Of a DNA stretch of 64,000 nucleotides, positions 53,960-63,438 are shown piece by piece. The notes beneath the pieces were generated by a model. That model saw only the letters and a program-made list of their open reading frames with translations. It searched no databases and had not been told where the DNA came from. The DNA is from Geminicoccaceae bacterium (GTDB lineage Bacteria > Pseudomonadota > Alphaproteobacteria > Geminicoccales > Geminicoccaceae): the NCBI GenBank assembly GCA_020638465.1, contig JACKIM010000002.1, positions 124,001 to 188,000 on the forward strand, in the 5' to 3' direction. The first letter of the stretch is position 1. Each line of letters begins with the position of its first letter. The position numbers and the translations under genes were made by a program.

Positions 53960-56299
53960 ATGGACGGGCTCGACATGCGCAAGGTCGCCGTGCTGGGTGC
54001 GGGCGTCATGGGTGCGCAGATTGCCGCTCATTGCGCCAATGCCGGTCTCGATGTACTGCTGTTCGACATCGTGCCCGAGGGAGCGGCCGATCGCGATGCG
54101 GTTGCCAGATCGGCCATCGCGAAGCTCCTGAAGGCCGATCCGGCCCCGTTCATGAGCAGGCGTTTCGCCCGGCGGATCACACCCTGCAATCTTGAGGACC
54201 ATCTCGACCGGTTGCGCGATTGCGACTGGGTGGTCGAGGCCGTGATCGAGAGGCTCGACGTCAAGCACGGCCTCTACCGGAGGCTGGAACCCGTCCTGCG
54301 CGACGATGCGATCCTCTCCTCCAATACCTCGACCCTGCCACGGGCGATGCTTGTCGACGGCATGGGGCAGGACCTCCGCTCGCGTTTCCTGATCACCCAC
54401 TTCTTCAATCCGCCGCGCTACATGCGGCTTCTGGAAGTGCTGGGAGGGACGGAAGTCCCGGGGCAACGGGTCGAGGAGTTCCGCAGCTTCGCCGAGACGC
54501 GGCTGGGCAAGAATACGGTCATGTGCAGGGACACGCCCGGTTTCATCGCCAACCGCATCGGCACATTCTGGATCCAGGCGGCCATCGCCGGTGCGCTCGA
54601 TCACGGCCTTTCGGTCGTCGAGGCCGATGCGGTCATGGGGCGGCCCTTCGGCTTTCCGAAGACGGGCGTGTTCGGGCTGGTCGATCTCGTCGGCGTCGAT
54701 CTCATTCCCTATGTCGACGGGAGCCTCGCCGCAGCCCTGCCCGAGGGCGACTTCTACCACCGCATCCGGCGCGACATGCCACTCGTGCAAAAGATGATCG
54801 CCGAAGGATACACGGGCCGGAAGGGCAAGGGGGGATTCTACAGGCTCAATCGGGAACATGGCGGAAAGGTCAAGGAAGCCATCGATCTCGGAACCGGGAC
54901 CTACTCCAGGGCGGGAAAGCCGGCCCTGGCATCGATCGAGGCTGCCCGTTCCGGCGGAGCGGCGGCACTCATCGCCGCCGGCGACCGGGGTTCGCGCTAT
55001 GCCGCCGATGTCATGGGCAAGGTGCTTGCCTATGCGGCCACCATCGCCTTCGATATCGCCGATGATATCGCCTCCATCGATGAGGCGATGCGGCTCGGCT
55101 ACAACTGGAAGAAGGGGCCGTTCGAACTGATCGACCAGATCGGCGCAGGACCCCTGTCATCCATGCTGCGGGAGGCGGGGCTCCCCGTTCCGCCCCTGTT
55201 GTCGAAGGCTGTCGAAGCAGGAGGATTTTATGCCGCATCCGGTGACGGGTTGCTCCAGCTTGCCGCCGACGGTTCGCGGCAGCCGCTGAAACGCCGTCCG
55301 GGCGTGACGCTGCTGGCCGACGTCAAGCGAGGCTCGAAGGCGCTCATGAAGAACGGGTCGGCCTCCTTGTGGGATCTGGGAGACGGTGTGTTCTGTTTCG
55401 AGGTTCACACCAAGCTCAACACCATCGACAAGGACGTGATCGAGCTGCTGGCCCGCTCGACGGCGTTCACGGCCGAAAATGGCAAGGCGATGGTGATCTA
55501 CAACGAGGGAAGCCAGTTCTCTGCCGGCGCCAATCTCGGGCTGGCACTGTTCGTCGCCAATCTCGGTCTCTGGCAGCCCATCGACGACCTGGTCGACGGC
55601 GGGCAGAAGGCCGTCCGTGGCCTGAAATACGCGCCATTCCCCGTGGTTTCGGCACCCTCCGGACTGGCGCTGGGCGGCGGTTGCGAGTTCTGCCTCGCCG
55701 CGGACGCGATCGTGGCCCATGCCGAGACCTATATCGGCCTCGTCGAGACGGGGGTGGGCCTTGTCCCCGCCTGGGGCGGCTGCGCCGAACTGCTCGTCCG
55801 TCTGGCGAGGGATCCCGCACGGCCAAAGGGCCCCGTCGCGCCGATGGCGCAGGCCTTCCAGACCATCGGACTGGCCAGGGTTGCGAAATCGGCCTTCGAG
55901 GCGAAGGAACTGGGCTTCCTGGCACCCGACGATACGGTCGTCTTCCATCGCGACCAGCTTCTCACCGTGGCCAGGAAGAAGGCGCTGGAGCTGGCCGAGG
56001 GATATGCGGCGCCGGAACCGCCGGAATACCGGCTCGCCGGTGCGGCAGGACAGGCGGCCATCAGCATGGCCGTCCATGACCTCGATCTCAAGGGTATGGT
56101 GACACCGCACGACCATGCGGTGGTGGCGCAACTGGCGCAGGTCCTCAGCGGCGGTGAGGGAACGGATCCGACGGTGCCCATGACCGAGGCGGACGTTCTC
56201 GCTCTCGAACGGGCGGCCTTCATGCATCTCGTGCGCGAGGAAGCCACGCTGGAACGCATGGAGCACACGCTCGCCACCGGAAAGCCGTTGCGCAACTGA
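53960..56299 (+). CDS. 3-hydroxyacyl-CoA dehydrogenase / enoyl-CoA hydratase bifunctional protein
   Basis: This 779-residue protein has a 3-hydroxyacyl-CoA dehydrogenase first (Rossmann motif LGAGVMGAQIAAHCANAG from residue 11; ITHFFNPPRYMRLLEV; TPGFIANRIG). A second HAD C-terminal domain follows (about 330-450), and the crotonase/enoyl-CoA hydratase domain is last (about 500-720: YNEGSQFSAGANLGLAL, GLALGGGCEFCLAAD). This order is the reverse of E. coli FadB and matches the FadB-like/FadN type. It carries out hydration and dehydrogenation of beta-oxidation. It starts 1 bp after the thiolase stop. Confidence 0.9.
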   Translation: MDGLDMRKVAVLGAGVMGAQIAAHCANAGLDVLLFDIVPEGAADRDAVARSAIAKLLKADPAPFMSRRFARRITPCNLEDHLDRLRDCDWVVEAVIERLDVKHGLYRRLEPVLRDDAILSSNTSTLPRAMLVDGMGQDLRSRFLITHFFNPPRYMRLLEVLGGTEVPGQRVEEFRSFAETRLGKNTVMCRDTPGFIANRIGTFWIQAAIAGALDHGLSVVEADAVMGRPFGFPKTGVFGLVDLVGVDLIPYVDGSLAAALPEGDFYHRIRRDMPLVQKMIAEGYTGRKGKGGFYRLNREHGGKVKEAIDLGTGTYSRAGKPALASIEAARSGGAAALIAAGDRGSRYAADVMGKVLAYAATIAFDIADDIASIDEAMRLGYNWKKGPFELIDQIGAGPLSSMLREAGLPVPPLLSKAVEAGGFYAASGDGLLQLAADGSRQPLKRRPGVTLLADVKRGSKALMKNGSASLWDLGDGVFCFEVHTKLNTIDKDVIELLARSTAFTAENGKAMVIYNEGSQFSAGANLGLALFVANLGLWQPIDDLVDGGQKAVRGLKYAPFPVVSAPSGLALGGGCEFCLAADAIVAHAETYIGLVETGVGLVPAWGGCAELLVRLARDPARPKGPVAPMAQAFQTIGLARVAKSAFEAKELGFLAPDDTVVFHRDQLLTVARKKALELAEGYAAPEPPEYRLAGAAGQAAISMAVHDLDLKGMVTPHDHAVVAQLAQVLSGGEGTDPTVPMTEADVLALERAAFMHLVREEATLERMEHTLATGKPLRN

Positions 56300-56343
56300 C
56301 GCCCGATGACCCGTCCAACTGCCGTATGTGAGGAGTGATCGAC

Positions 56344-58116
56344 ATGGTGACCTACAAGGCGCCGCTCGACGACATGGGCTTCATTCTGGACATGCTCGAC
56401 TATGAGAGGCGCGTCGCATCGCTGCCGGGGTATGAAGAGGCCACGCGCGATCTGGCGGGCAGTGTCCTTGAGGAGGCAGCAAGGTTCTGCGAGGAGCAGT
56501 TGCTGCCACTCAACCGTTCCGGAGACGAGGAAGGTTGCCATATTGAAAATGGTGTCGTGCGTACACCGAAAGGCTTCAGGGATGTCTATCGGACCTATTG
56601 CGAAGCCGGCTGGGTGGGGCTTTCGGCGGACCCCCGATATGGCGGGCAGGGGCTGCCGAAGGTGCTCAATACCGCGTTCGGCGAGATCCTGTGCGCCACC
56701 AATCTGAGCTTTGCCATCTATCCCGGTCTCAGCCGCGGTGCGTTCGATGCCATCGAGACATGGGGCAGCGAGGAGCTCAAATCCTCCTACCTGCCGAAGC
56801 TGGCCTCCGGCGAGTGGGCGGCGACCATGAACCTCACCGAACCGCAGTGCGGCACCGATCTGGGCCTGATCCGCAGCAAGGCGGAGCCTGCCGGCGACGG
56901 CAGCTACCGGGTGAGCGGCTCGAAGATCTTCATATCGGGTGGCGATCAGGATCTGAGCGAGAACATCATCCACCTGGTCCTGGCAAAGCTTCCCGATGCC
57001 CCGCCCGGGACACGCGGGATCTCGTTGTTCCTCGTTCCGAAATTTCTGTCCAACGAGGATGGTTCGCCCGGCGAGCGCAACAAGGTGGTCTGCGCATCTC
57101 TCGAATCGAAGATGGGAATCAAGGCTGCCTCCACCTGCGCCATGCACTTCGAAGAGGCGACGGGGTGGCTGCTGGGCGAACCGCATGGCGGCATGAAGGC
57201 GATGTTCACGATGATGAACGAGGCCCGCCTGATGGTGGCCATGCAGGGCGTGGGACTGGCCGAGGCAGCCTATCAGTCGGCCGTGGACTATGCCCGCGAC
57301 CGCCTGCAGGGACGTTCGCTGGGCGGACCGAAGGCGCCCGACAGGCCGGCCGACCCCATCATCGTCCACCCCGATGTGCGCCACCACCTGATGACCATGC
57401 GCGCCCTCAACGAGGGGTGCAGGGCGCTGGCGCTGTGGGTCGGCATCGAGGCCGATGTCGCCGCCCGCCACCCCGATCCGCAGACGCGTCATGCCGCCGA
57501 CGATCTCGTCGCGTTGATGACCCCCATCTGCAAGGCATTCTTCACCGATCACGGTACGGACGCCGCCAACCGGGGCATGCAGGTGATGGGAGGCCATGGC
57601 TATATCCGCGAATGGGGCATGGAGCAGCTCGTCCGCGATGCACGCATCGCCCAGATCTACGAGGGTACCAACGGCATCCAGGCCCTGGACCTCGTCGGGC
57701 GTAAGCTGGGGCTGGGTACAGGTCGCCTTCTGCGACGCTTCTTCCACCCGTTGCTGGCCTTCATCGAGCAGATTTCTTCGCATGAGGAAATGCGCGACAT
57801 GGCGGTCTTGCTCGCCAAGGCGACCGGGCGGCTGCAGCAGGCCAGTGCCACGATCGCCCAGCGCGGGCTGGCCGATCCCGAGGAGGCGGGAGCGGCCGCG
57901 AGCGATTACCTGCGCCTGTTCGCCCTGGTCGCGCTGGGGTGGATGTGGGCGCGCATGGTGCTGGCGACGGCCGGCCGCGACGACGGATTCGCACGCGGCA
58001 AGCGCCAGACGGCGACCTATTATTTCACCCGCATCCTGCCCGAGAGTTCGGCGCTGTTCGCCCGGATCATGTCCGGCAAGGCGGCGGTGATGGCCCTGGC
58101 GGATGATGCTTTCTGA
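56344..58116 (+). CDS. Acyl-CoA dehydrogenase with C-terminal extension
   Basis: This 590-residue flavoprotein has TMNLTEPQCGTDLGLIRSKAEP, VSGSKIFISGGDQDLSENI, the FAD/substrate loop MQVMGGHGYIREWGMEQLVRDARIAQIYEGTNGIQA in pieces, and an extra C-terminal domain typical of the FadE5/AcdA-like long group. The catalytic Glu should be in QIYEGTNGIQ. It introduces the trans-2 double bond into acyl-CoA. The ATG at 56344 follows GAGGAG. It is the last core gene of the beta-oxidation series. Confidence 0.92.
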   Translation: MVTYKAPLDDMGFILDMLDYERRVASLPGYEEATRDLAGSVLEEAARFCEEQLLPLNRSGDEEGCHIENGVVRTPKGFRDVYRTYCEAGWVGLSADPRYGGQGLPKVLNTAFGEILCATNLSFAIYPGLSRGAFDAIETWGSEELKSSYLPKLASGEWAATMNLTEPQCGTDLGLIRSKAEPAGDGSYRVSGSKIFISGGDQDLSENIIHLVLAKLPDAPPGTRGISLFLVPKFLSNEDGSPGERNKVVCASLESKMGIKAASTCAMHFEEATGWLLGEPHGGMKAMFTMMNEARLMVAMQGVGLAEAAYQSAVDYARDRLQGRSLGGPKAPDRPADPIIVHPDVRHHLMTMRALNEGCRALALWVGIEADVAARHPDPQTRHAADDLVALMTPICKAFFTDHGTDAANRGMQVMGGHGYIREWGMEQLVRDARIAQIYEGTNGIQALDLVGRKLGLGTGRLLRRFFHPLLAFIEQISSHEEMRDMAVLLAKATGRLQQASATIAQRGLADPEEAGAAASDYLRLFALVALGWMWARMVLATAGRDDGFARGKRQTATYYFTRILPESSALFARIMSGKAAVMALADDAF

Positions 58117-58171
58117 TCGGCCTGCGCCATGCTAACAGCGGTGCAGCGACGGCTCATTTCAGGGTGATGAT

Positions 58172-58702
58172 GTGGAAAACGGGACCGGACCGGCACCGCT
58201 GGTCTACGATGACGGCTGGATCGCCGGCCTCCTGAAGAAGGCCAGGGTCCTGGCCATGGTCGGGGCTTCGGCCAACGACATGAGACCTTCCTACTTCGCC
58301 ATGCTCTATCTTCAGAAGAAGGGTTACAAGGTTTATCCGGTCAATCCGCGCTATGTCGGTCAGGATGTACTGGGCGAGCCATTCTATCCCGATTTGAAAT
58401 CTCTTCCCGAACCGCCCGACATCGTGCAGGTTTTCCGCCGTTCGGATGAAGTTCCCGCCGTGGTGGACGAGGCGATCGCCGTTGGTGCGAAGGTGGTCTG
58501 GATGCAGCTGGGCGTACGCCATGACGAGGCGGCGCGGAAGGCGCGCGACGCGGGACTCGAGGTGGTGATGGATCGCTGCCCCAAGATCGAATATGGCCGC
58601 CTGTTCGGTGAGATCGGCTGGCTTGGCGTCAATCGCGGCGTCATCAGTGGCAAGCGTGGCCAGGCCCTCCAGTTGCGCAAGAAGAAGGGTGGGCTGATCT
58701 GA
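58172..58702 (+). CDS. CoA-binding-domain protein (YccU type)
   Basis: This 176-residue protein with a single CoA-binding Rossmann domain has VLAMVGASANDMRPSYFAML at about residues 26-45, GYKVYPVNPRYVGQDVLGEPFYPDL, then DIVQVFRRSDEVPAVVDEAI and VVWMQLGVRH. Members are stand-alone versions of the succinyl-CoA synthetase nucleotide-binding fold; their role is unknown. The start is a GTG at 58172 after AGGG. It follows the acyl-CoA dehydrogenase gene by about 55 bp and may be co-transcribed. Confidence 0.87.
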   Translation: MENGTGPAPLVYDDGWIAGLLKKARVLAMVGASANDMRPSYFAMLYLQKKGYKVYPVNPRYVGQDVLGEPFYPDLKSLPEPPDIVQVFRRSDEVPAVVDEAIAVGAKVVWMQLGVRHDEAARKARDAGLEVVMDRCPKIEYGRLFGEIGWLGVNRGVISGKRGQALQLRKKKGGLI

Positions 58703-58834
58703 TCCGGTCGTCGGTTCCGCCGGTGCAGTCCTGCCGGATCGACGGTGGCAAACCGTTGTTGTTGGCGATGTCGCGTGCTCCTGTTAGACCGGTTTTCCAG
58801 GAAACCTCTCCAATGGGCACAGGAAACGTTCGTC

Positions 58835-60112
58835 ATGGCCACCGTCCTGAAGTCATCGCTTGCCGGTGAGATGGAAGCGCTCGGGCGCGCCGCGAGAATG
58901 GCTTCGAGGCAACTCGCCATCTCCGGCACGCAAGCCAGGAACCGGGCGCTGGCCGTTGCCGCGCAGGCCCTCCGCGCGAACCGGGACGCCATTCTCGATG
59001 CCAATGCGCTGGACATGGATGCGGCGCGCGCGCGCGGCACCAGGGGCGCCTTTCTCGACCGGCTGAAGCTGGATGAGGCGCGAGTCGAGGCGATGGCCGC
59101 CGGCATCGAGGCGATTGGCGAGCTGGATGATCCTGTCGGGGAGGAAATCGCCCGGTGGAGAAGACCCAATGGCCTCGACATCGCCCGCGTACGCACGCCG
59201 CTCGGCGTGGTCGGTGTCATCTACGAGAGCCGCCCGAATGTCACGGCCGATGCGGGGGCACTGTGTCTCAAGGCGGGCAATGCCGTCATCCTGAGGGGCG
59301 GTTCGGAAAGTTTCAACAGCGCCCGGGCGATCCATCGTTGTCTCATTGCGGGGCTTGAGGAAGCGGGATTGCCCGCGGCCTCGATCCAGCTCGTGCCGAC
59401 CGTCGATCGCGAGGCCGTCGGCATGTTGCTGGCGATGAGCGATCATGTCGACGTGATCGTTCCCCGGGGTGGCCGCTCGCTCATCGAGCGCGTGCAGGCC
59501 GAGGCCCGCATGCCGGTATTCGCCCATCTCGAGGGACTCTGCCATGTCTACCTGCACGAGGCGGCCGATCCCGACATGGCCCTCGAGGTGACCGTCAATG
59601 CCAAGTTGCGCCGGGTCGGGATCTGCGGGGCAGCCGAAACACTGCTGTGCGATTCGTCCATTGTCGAAAGTCACCTGGACAGGATCGTGAAGCGATTGCT
59701 TGAGGAAGGATGCGAGGTCCGCGGGGACGAGCGGACATGCGCGCTCGACGGGCGGGTCGTCGCCGCCGGCGAGCGGGACTGGGTCACCGAATATCTGGAC
59801 AGGATCATAGCCGTCCGCGTGGTCGATGGTATCGACATGGCCATCAACCATATCAACGGTTACGGGTCGCATCACACCGACAGCATCATCACGGACGACG
59901 AGGCGGCGGCGGTCAGGTTCCTTCGCGAGGTTGACAGCGCGATCGTCATGCACAACGCCTCGACCCAGTTCGCCGATGGTGGCGAATTCGGGATGGGTGC
60001 CGAAATTGGCATTTCCACCGGTCGCATGCATGCTCGTGGCCCGGTCGGCGTGGAACAGCTCACCAGCTTCAAGTATGTGGTGCGCGGGACAGGTCAGATC
60101 CGGCCGGTCTGA
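58835..60112 (+). CDS. proA: Gamma-glutamyl phosphate reductase
   Basis: This 425-residue ProA of usual length has VGVIYESRPNVTADAGALCLKAGNAVILRGGSE, IVPRGGRSLIERVQ, the catalytic Cys in RRVGICGAAETLLCDSS and the C-terminal GPVGVEQLTSFKYVVRGTGQIR. It reduces gamma-glutamyl phosphate with NADPH in proline synthesis. The ATG at 58835 gives the family start; AGGAAA lies upstream. It overlaps nadD as TGATG. Its partner proB is not in the window. Confidence 0.94.
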   Translation: MATVLKSSLAGEMEALGRAARMASRQLAISGTQARNRALAVAAQALRANRDAILDANALDMDAARARGTRGAFLDRLKLDEARVEAMAAGIEAIGELDDPVGEEIARWRRPNGLDIARVRTPLGVVGVIYESRPNVTADAGALCLKAGNAVILRGGSESFNSARAIHRCLIAGLEEAGLPAASIQLVPTVDREAVGMLLAMSDHVDVIVPRGGRSLIERVQAEARMPVFAHLEGLCHVYLHEAADPDMALEVTVNAKLRRVGICGAAETLLCDSSIVESHLDRIVKRLLEEGCEVRGDERTCALDGRVVAAGERDWVTEYLDRIIAVRVVDGIDMAINHINGYGSHHTDSIITDDEAAAVRFLREVDSAIVMHNASTQFADGGEFGMGAEIGISTGRMHARGPVGVEQLTSFKYVVRGTGQIRPV

Positions 60113-60873
60113 TGCTGCCGCCACCGTTGCACCCGCTGCGCGTCAGGCCGAGACTGCATGTCCCGGTCCGGCAGGACGCGCAATCAACGCTGTCCGGCTT
60201 GGCACCCCCGGCCATCGGCCTGCTGGGGGGATCGTTCAATCCGGCGCATGGCGGACATCGTCACGTCAGTGTCGAAGCCCTGAAGGGGCTCGGGCTTGAA
60301 CAGGTCTGGTGGCTGGTCTCGCCGCAGAATCCGCTCAAGCCTCGCGCCGGCATGGCGCCGTTCCCGACACGTCTGCAGCAGGCGAAGATCGTCGCTTCGC
60401 ATCCCCGGATACGCGTAACGGATATCGAGCGACGGTTCGGTACCGTTTATACCGTGGATACGGTAAGCAGACTAATGCGCTGTTATCCATATAGATTCGT
60501 GTGGATTATAGGTGCCGACAATCTTCTTCAGATGGCACAATGGCGCCGTTGGCGCGATCTGGCCGCCATGACACCGATTGCGGTGTTCGATCGCAGCCCC
60601 TATTCTCATGGTGCTGTGGCGAGCAAGGTTGCCACGGCACTTTACGGGTCGAGATTGCCGGAGTGCAGGGCCGATCAGTTGACAAGGTTGAATCCGCCTG
60701 TCTGGACTTACATCCACCTGAGACCGCATCCGGCCTCAAGCACGGCCATGCGGAATGGCTTGACGGGAGGCTGGCTTCGTTCCGGGCAGGACGATGACCA
60801 CGTTCCGGCACCGGCCGCATTGCGACACACCACCTCTCAAACGGAGAACGGGTCATATCCACCGATACCCTGA
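60112..60873 (+). CDS. nadD: Nicotinate-nucleotide adenylyltransferase
   Basis: This 253-residue NadD has the nucleotidyltransferase motif GLLGGSFNPAHGGHRHVS at about residues 36-53, VWWLVSPQNPLKP, VWIIGADNLLQMAQWRRWRDL and an ISSTxxR-like PHPASSTAMR near the end. It adenylates nicotinate mononucleotide in NAD synthesis. It starts in the proA stop (TGATG). A short run of codons rare for this genome (two AGA, CTA, ATA, CCA) lies at 60469-60513. Its 3' end overlaps the likely true start of rsfS. Confidence 0.93.
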   Translation: MLPPPLHPLRVRPRLHVPVRQDAQSTLSGLAPPAIGLLGGSFNPAHGGHRHVSVEALKGLGLEQVWWLVSPQNPLKPRAGMAPFPTRLQQAKIVASHPRIRVTDIERRFGTVYTVDTVSRLMRCYPYRFVWIIGADNLLQMAQWRRWRDLAAMTPIAVFDRSPYSHGAVASKVATALYGSRLPECRADQLTRLNPPVWTYIHLRPHPASSTAMRNGLTGGWLRSGQDDDHVPAPAALRHTTSQTENGSYPPIP

Positions 60874-61235
60874 ACGGGCACGGCGACAGCGCCGTCCTTG
60901 ACATCATCCTCAGGTCGCTCGACGACGACAAGGCCGTCGACATCGTGACCGTCGATCTCCGTGGCAAGACCACGATCGCGGACACGATGGTCGTGGCCAG
61001 CGGAACCTCGCAGCGGCACATCGCAGCCATGGCCGACAAGCTCATGGCCCGGCTCAAGGAAAACGGCTTCGATGCCCCCGGCGCGGAGGGACTGCAGGAA
61101 AGCAGCTGGGTGCTGATCGACGCCGGCGATGTCATCGTTCACCTGTTCCGGGCCGAAACCCGTTCCTTCTACGACATCGAACGCCTGTGGGCGGTGTCAC
61201 CGCCCGAACGTCTGCAGGCGGCCAGCAACCCGTAA
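60855..61235 (+). CDS. rsfS: Ribosomal silencing factor RsfS
   Basis: This RsfS/Iojap protein has the conserved DIVTVDLRGKTTIADTMVVASG, SSWVLIDAGDVIVHLFRAETRSFYDIERLW and typical C-terminus. It binds ribosomal protein L14 (uL14) and blocks subunit joining in starvation. The conserved N-terminal helix (VLDIILRSLDDDKAVDIV) is encoded upstream of the first standard start (GTG at 60945), yet the frame back to 60798 has no ATG, GTG or TTG. Candidates are ATA at 60855 (with GGAG nine bases before it) and CTG at 60870, which overlaps the nadD stop as CTGA. I give the ATA coordinate; the start is uncertain. Confidence 0.85.
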   Translation: MSTDTLNGHGDSAVLDIILRSLDDDKAVDIVTVDLRGKTTIADTMVVASGTSQRHIAAMADKLMARLKENGFDAPGAEGLQESSWVLIDAGDVIVHLFRAETRSFYDIERLWAVSPPERLQAASNP

Positions 61236-61247
61236 CGGTCCCGCTTC

Positions 61248-61697
61248 TTGCGTATCCGCATCATCGCCATCGGCCGCATGCGCGATGCGTCGCTGGAAGG
61301 GATCATCGAGCGTTATCGCGTGCGCCTGCCCTGGACGTTGGAAGTCGTCGAGTTGCAGCCGCGCGGCCGGCACGTCGGCATGGAGGCCGAGGCGGCGTTG
61401 ATCGAGGCGAAGCTTGAACCGGGCCACGAGGTGATTGCACTCGACGAGCGCGGCCGGGATCTTTCCAGCCGCGAGTTCGCCGCCCATGTGAGCAGGGTGG
61501 TCGATGATGGTGTTCCCACTCTCGATTTCATCATCGGCGGTGCCGATGGCCTGGCTCCCCGACTTCGCCATCGTGCCGGACGGCTGCTTGCCTTCGGACG
61601 CGCCACCTGGCCGCACATGCTGGTGAGAGCGATGCTGGTCGAACAACTTTACCGTGCATCGACCATCATCAGCGGGCATCCTTACCATCGTGACTGA
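61248..61697 (+). CDS. rlmH: 23S rRNA (pseudouridine1915-N3) methyltransferase
   Basis: This 149-residue SPOUT methyltransferase has MRIRIIAIGRMRDASLEGIIERY at the start, VIALDERGRDLSSREFAAHVS, LDFIIGGADGLAP and the C-terminal knot RAMLVEQLYRASTIISGHPYHRD, all diagnostic for RlmH. It methylates Psi1915 in helix 69 of 23S rRNA. The start is TTG at 61248, 12 bp after the rsfS stop. rsfS-rlmH is a common pair. Confidence 0.95.
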   Translation: MRIRIIAIGRMRDASLEGIIERYRVRLPWTLEVVELQPRGRHVGMEAEAALIEAKLEPGHEVIALDERGRDLSSREFAAHVSRVVDDGVPTLDFIIGGADGLAPRLRHRAGRLLAFGRATWPHMLVRAMLVEQLYRASTIISGHPYHRD

Positions 61698-61799
61698 TGA
61701 ATGCGGCGCGATCCGGCCCGTCGAGCTGGTGCTTGGTGATTTTCGACGGTTGTACAGGTTGTGAAAGCAGGGCATAGACCGCGGATGAGAACAGAACCA

Positions 61800-63434
61800 A
61801 TGCGTGATTTCCAACAGCCTGGCCGTTCTGCTGCCTATGCCGCACATGGCATGGCCGCGACCTCGCATCCGCTGTCGACGCTCACGGCGGTCGATGTCCT
61901 GAGGGCCGGAGGCAACGCCGTCGATGCGGCGATTGCTGCCCATGCGGTGCAATGTGTAGTTGAACCGCAATCCACCGGAATCGGCGGGGATTGCTGGGCC
62001 ATCGTCGCGACCCCCGATGGCGCGGTCCACGCGTTGAACAGCTCGGGTTGGGCACCGCAGTCCGCGACGGTGGACCGGGTGACCGGGAGCGTGCTGGATG
62101 AGGTGGGCAAGGACGGCGTGCGCGAGGCGGGCATAGGCCCGGGCAGCCGTATCGGCCAGCTCAGCGCGCATGCGGTCACCGTGCCGGGAGCGCCGGCGGG
62201 ATGGCATGCCTTGCTCGAAGCGCATGGCACTCGCTCGCTGGACGAACTGCTGCAACCGGCGATCGATCATGCCGTCAATGGCTTCGTGGTGACGCCACGG
62301 GTGGCTTTCGACTGGCAGCGGGCCGAATCGACCCTGCGCAACAGCGAGGCCGGCCGGCGCATCTACCTGCCGTCGGACCGTGTTCCCGTCCCGGGCGACG
62401 TCATGGCCCTGCCGTTGCTGGGCGAGACCTTCCGCAGGCTGGGCCGCGAGGGGTGGCGCGCCTTCTACGAGGGAGAGCTGGCAGCCCGGATGGTGGCGAG
62501 CCTTCAGCGTTTTGGCGGCTTTCACCAGATCGGGGATTTTGCCGAGTTCGTGCCGGAATGGACCGAACCGCTGCGATCCAGTTACCGGAGCGTGGACATT
62601 CTCGAACTGCCACCGAACGGACACGGCATCACTGCTCTCGAATTGCTGAATATCCTCGAAACGCAGGATCTGGCCGCCCTCGACCCGCTCGGTGCCGACC
62701 GCTACCACTTCGAGGCCGAGGCGACACGGCTGGCCTTCCGCGATCGCGACCGGCATGTGGCCGATCGTCGCCACGTGCCGGTTCCCGTGGAACGCCTGCT
62801 CGACAAGGACCATGCGCGCAAGCTGGCGGCGTCCATCGACCGCGGACGGGCCATGTCACTGCTGCCGGACCCCGGCCTCGATCCGCATCCCGACACGGTC
62901 TATCTGAGTGTCGTCGATCGCGATGGCATGGCCATCTCGCTGATCAACTCGGTCTATGACAGCTTCGGCTCCGGCCTCGTCTGTCCCGATACCGGCGTGG
63001 TCTTCCACTCGCGCGGGCGGGCCTTCCGCCTCGACGAGCACCATCCCAACGTCATTGCTCCCCGCAAGCGGCCGCTGCATACGATCATTCCCGGCATGGC
63101 CATGAAGGATGGCCGGGTCTGGGCCTGCTTCGGCGTGATGGGCGGCGACTACCAGCCGGTCGGTCACGCGCACGTCATCACCAACATGCGCGATTACGGC
63201 ATGGATCCGCAACAGGCCGTCTCATCACCCCGGGCGATGGCCTATCCGGGACCGCTGAAGGTCGAACGCGGGCTGCCCGAGCGGACCATGCTGGATCTCG
63301 CCATGAAGGGCCATGTCATCGCCATGGCCGATTCTCCGCTGGGCGGCGGTCAGGTCATCCGTATCGACCACGAGCGGGGCGTGCTGGTCGGCGGTTCGGA
63401 CCCACGCAAGGACGGAATGGCATTGGGATACTGA
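61800..63434 (+). CDS. Gamma-glutamyltransferase-family protein
   Basis: This 544-residue Ntn-hydrolase has HGMAATSHPLSTLTAVDVLRAGGNAVDAAIAA near the N-terminus, PQSTGIGGDCWAI and a likely self-processing Thr in PHPDTVYLSVVDRDGMAISLINSVYDSFGSG, marking the border of the large and small subunits. There is no signal peptide, unlike periplasmic GGTs, so a cytoplasmic or acylase/oxamate-amidohydrolase-like role is possible. ATG 61800 gives the family start; ATG 61785 or GTG 61761 would lengthen it slightly. Confidence 0.87.
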   Translation: MRDFQQPGRSAAYAAHGMAATSHPLSTLTAVDVLRAGGNAVDAAIAAHAVQCVVEPQSTGIGGDCWAIVATPDGAVHALNSSGWAPQSATVDRVTGSVLDEVGKDGVREAGIGPGSRIGQLSAHAVTVPGAPAGWHALLEAHGTRSLDELLQPAIDHAVNGFVVTPRVAFDWQRAESTLRNSEAGRRIYLPSDRVPVPGDVMALPLLGETFRRLGREGWRAFYEGELAARMVASLQRFGGFHQIGDFAEFVPEWTEPLRSSYRSVDILELPPNGHGITALELLNILETQDLAALDPLGADRYHFEAEATRLAFRDRDRHVADRRHVPVPVERLLDKDHARKLAASIDRGRAMSLLPDPGLDPHPDTVYLSVVDRDGMAISLINSVYDSFGSGLVCPDTGVVFHSRGRAFRLDEHHPNVIAPRKRPLHTIIPGMAMKDGRVWACFGVMGGDYQPVGHAHVITNMRDYGMDPQQAVSSPRAMAYPGPLKVERGLPERTMLDLAMKGHVIAMADSPLGGGQVIRIDHERGVLVGGSDPRKDGMALGY

Positions 63435-63438
63435 CCAC

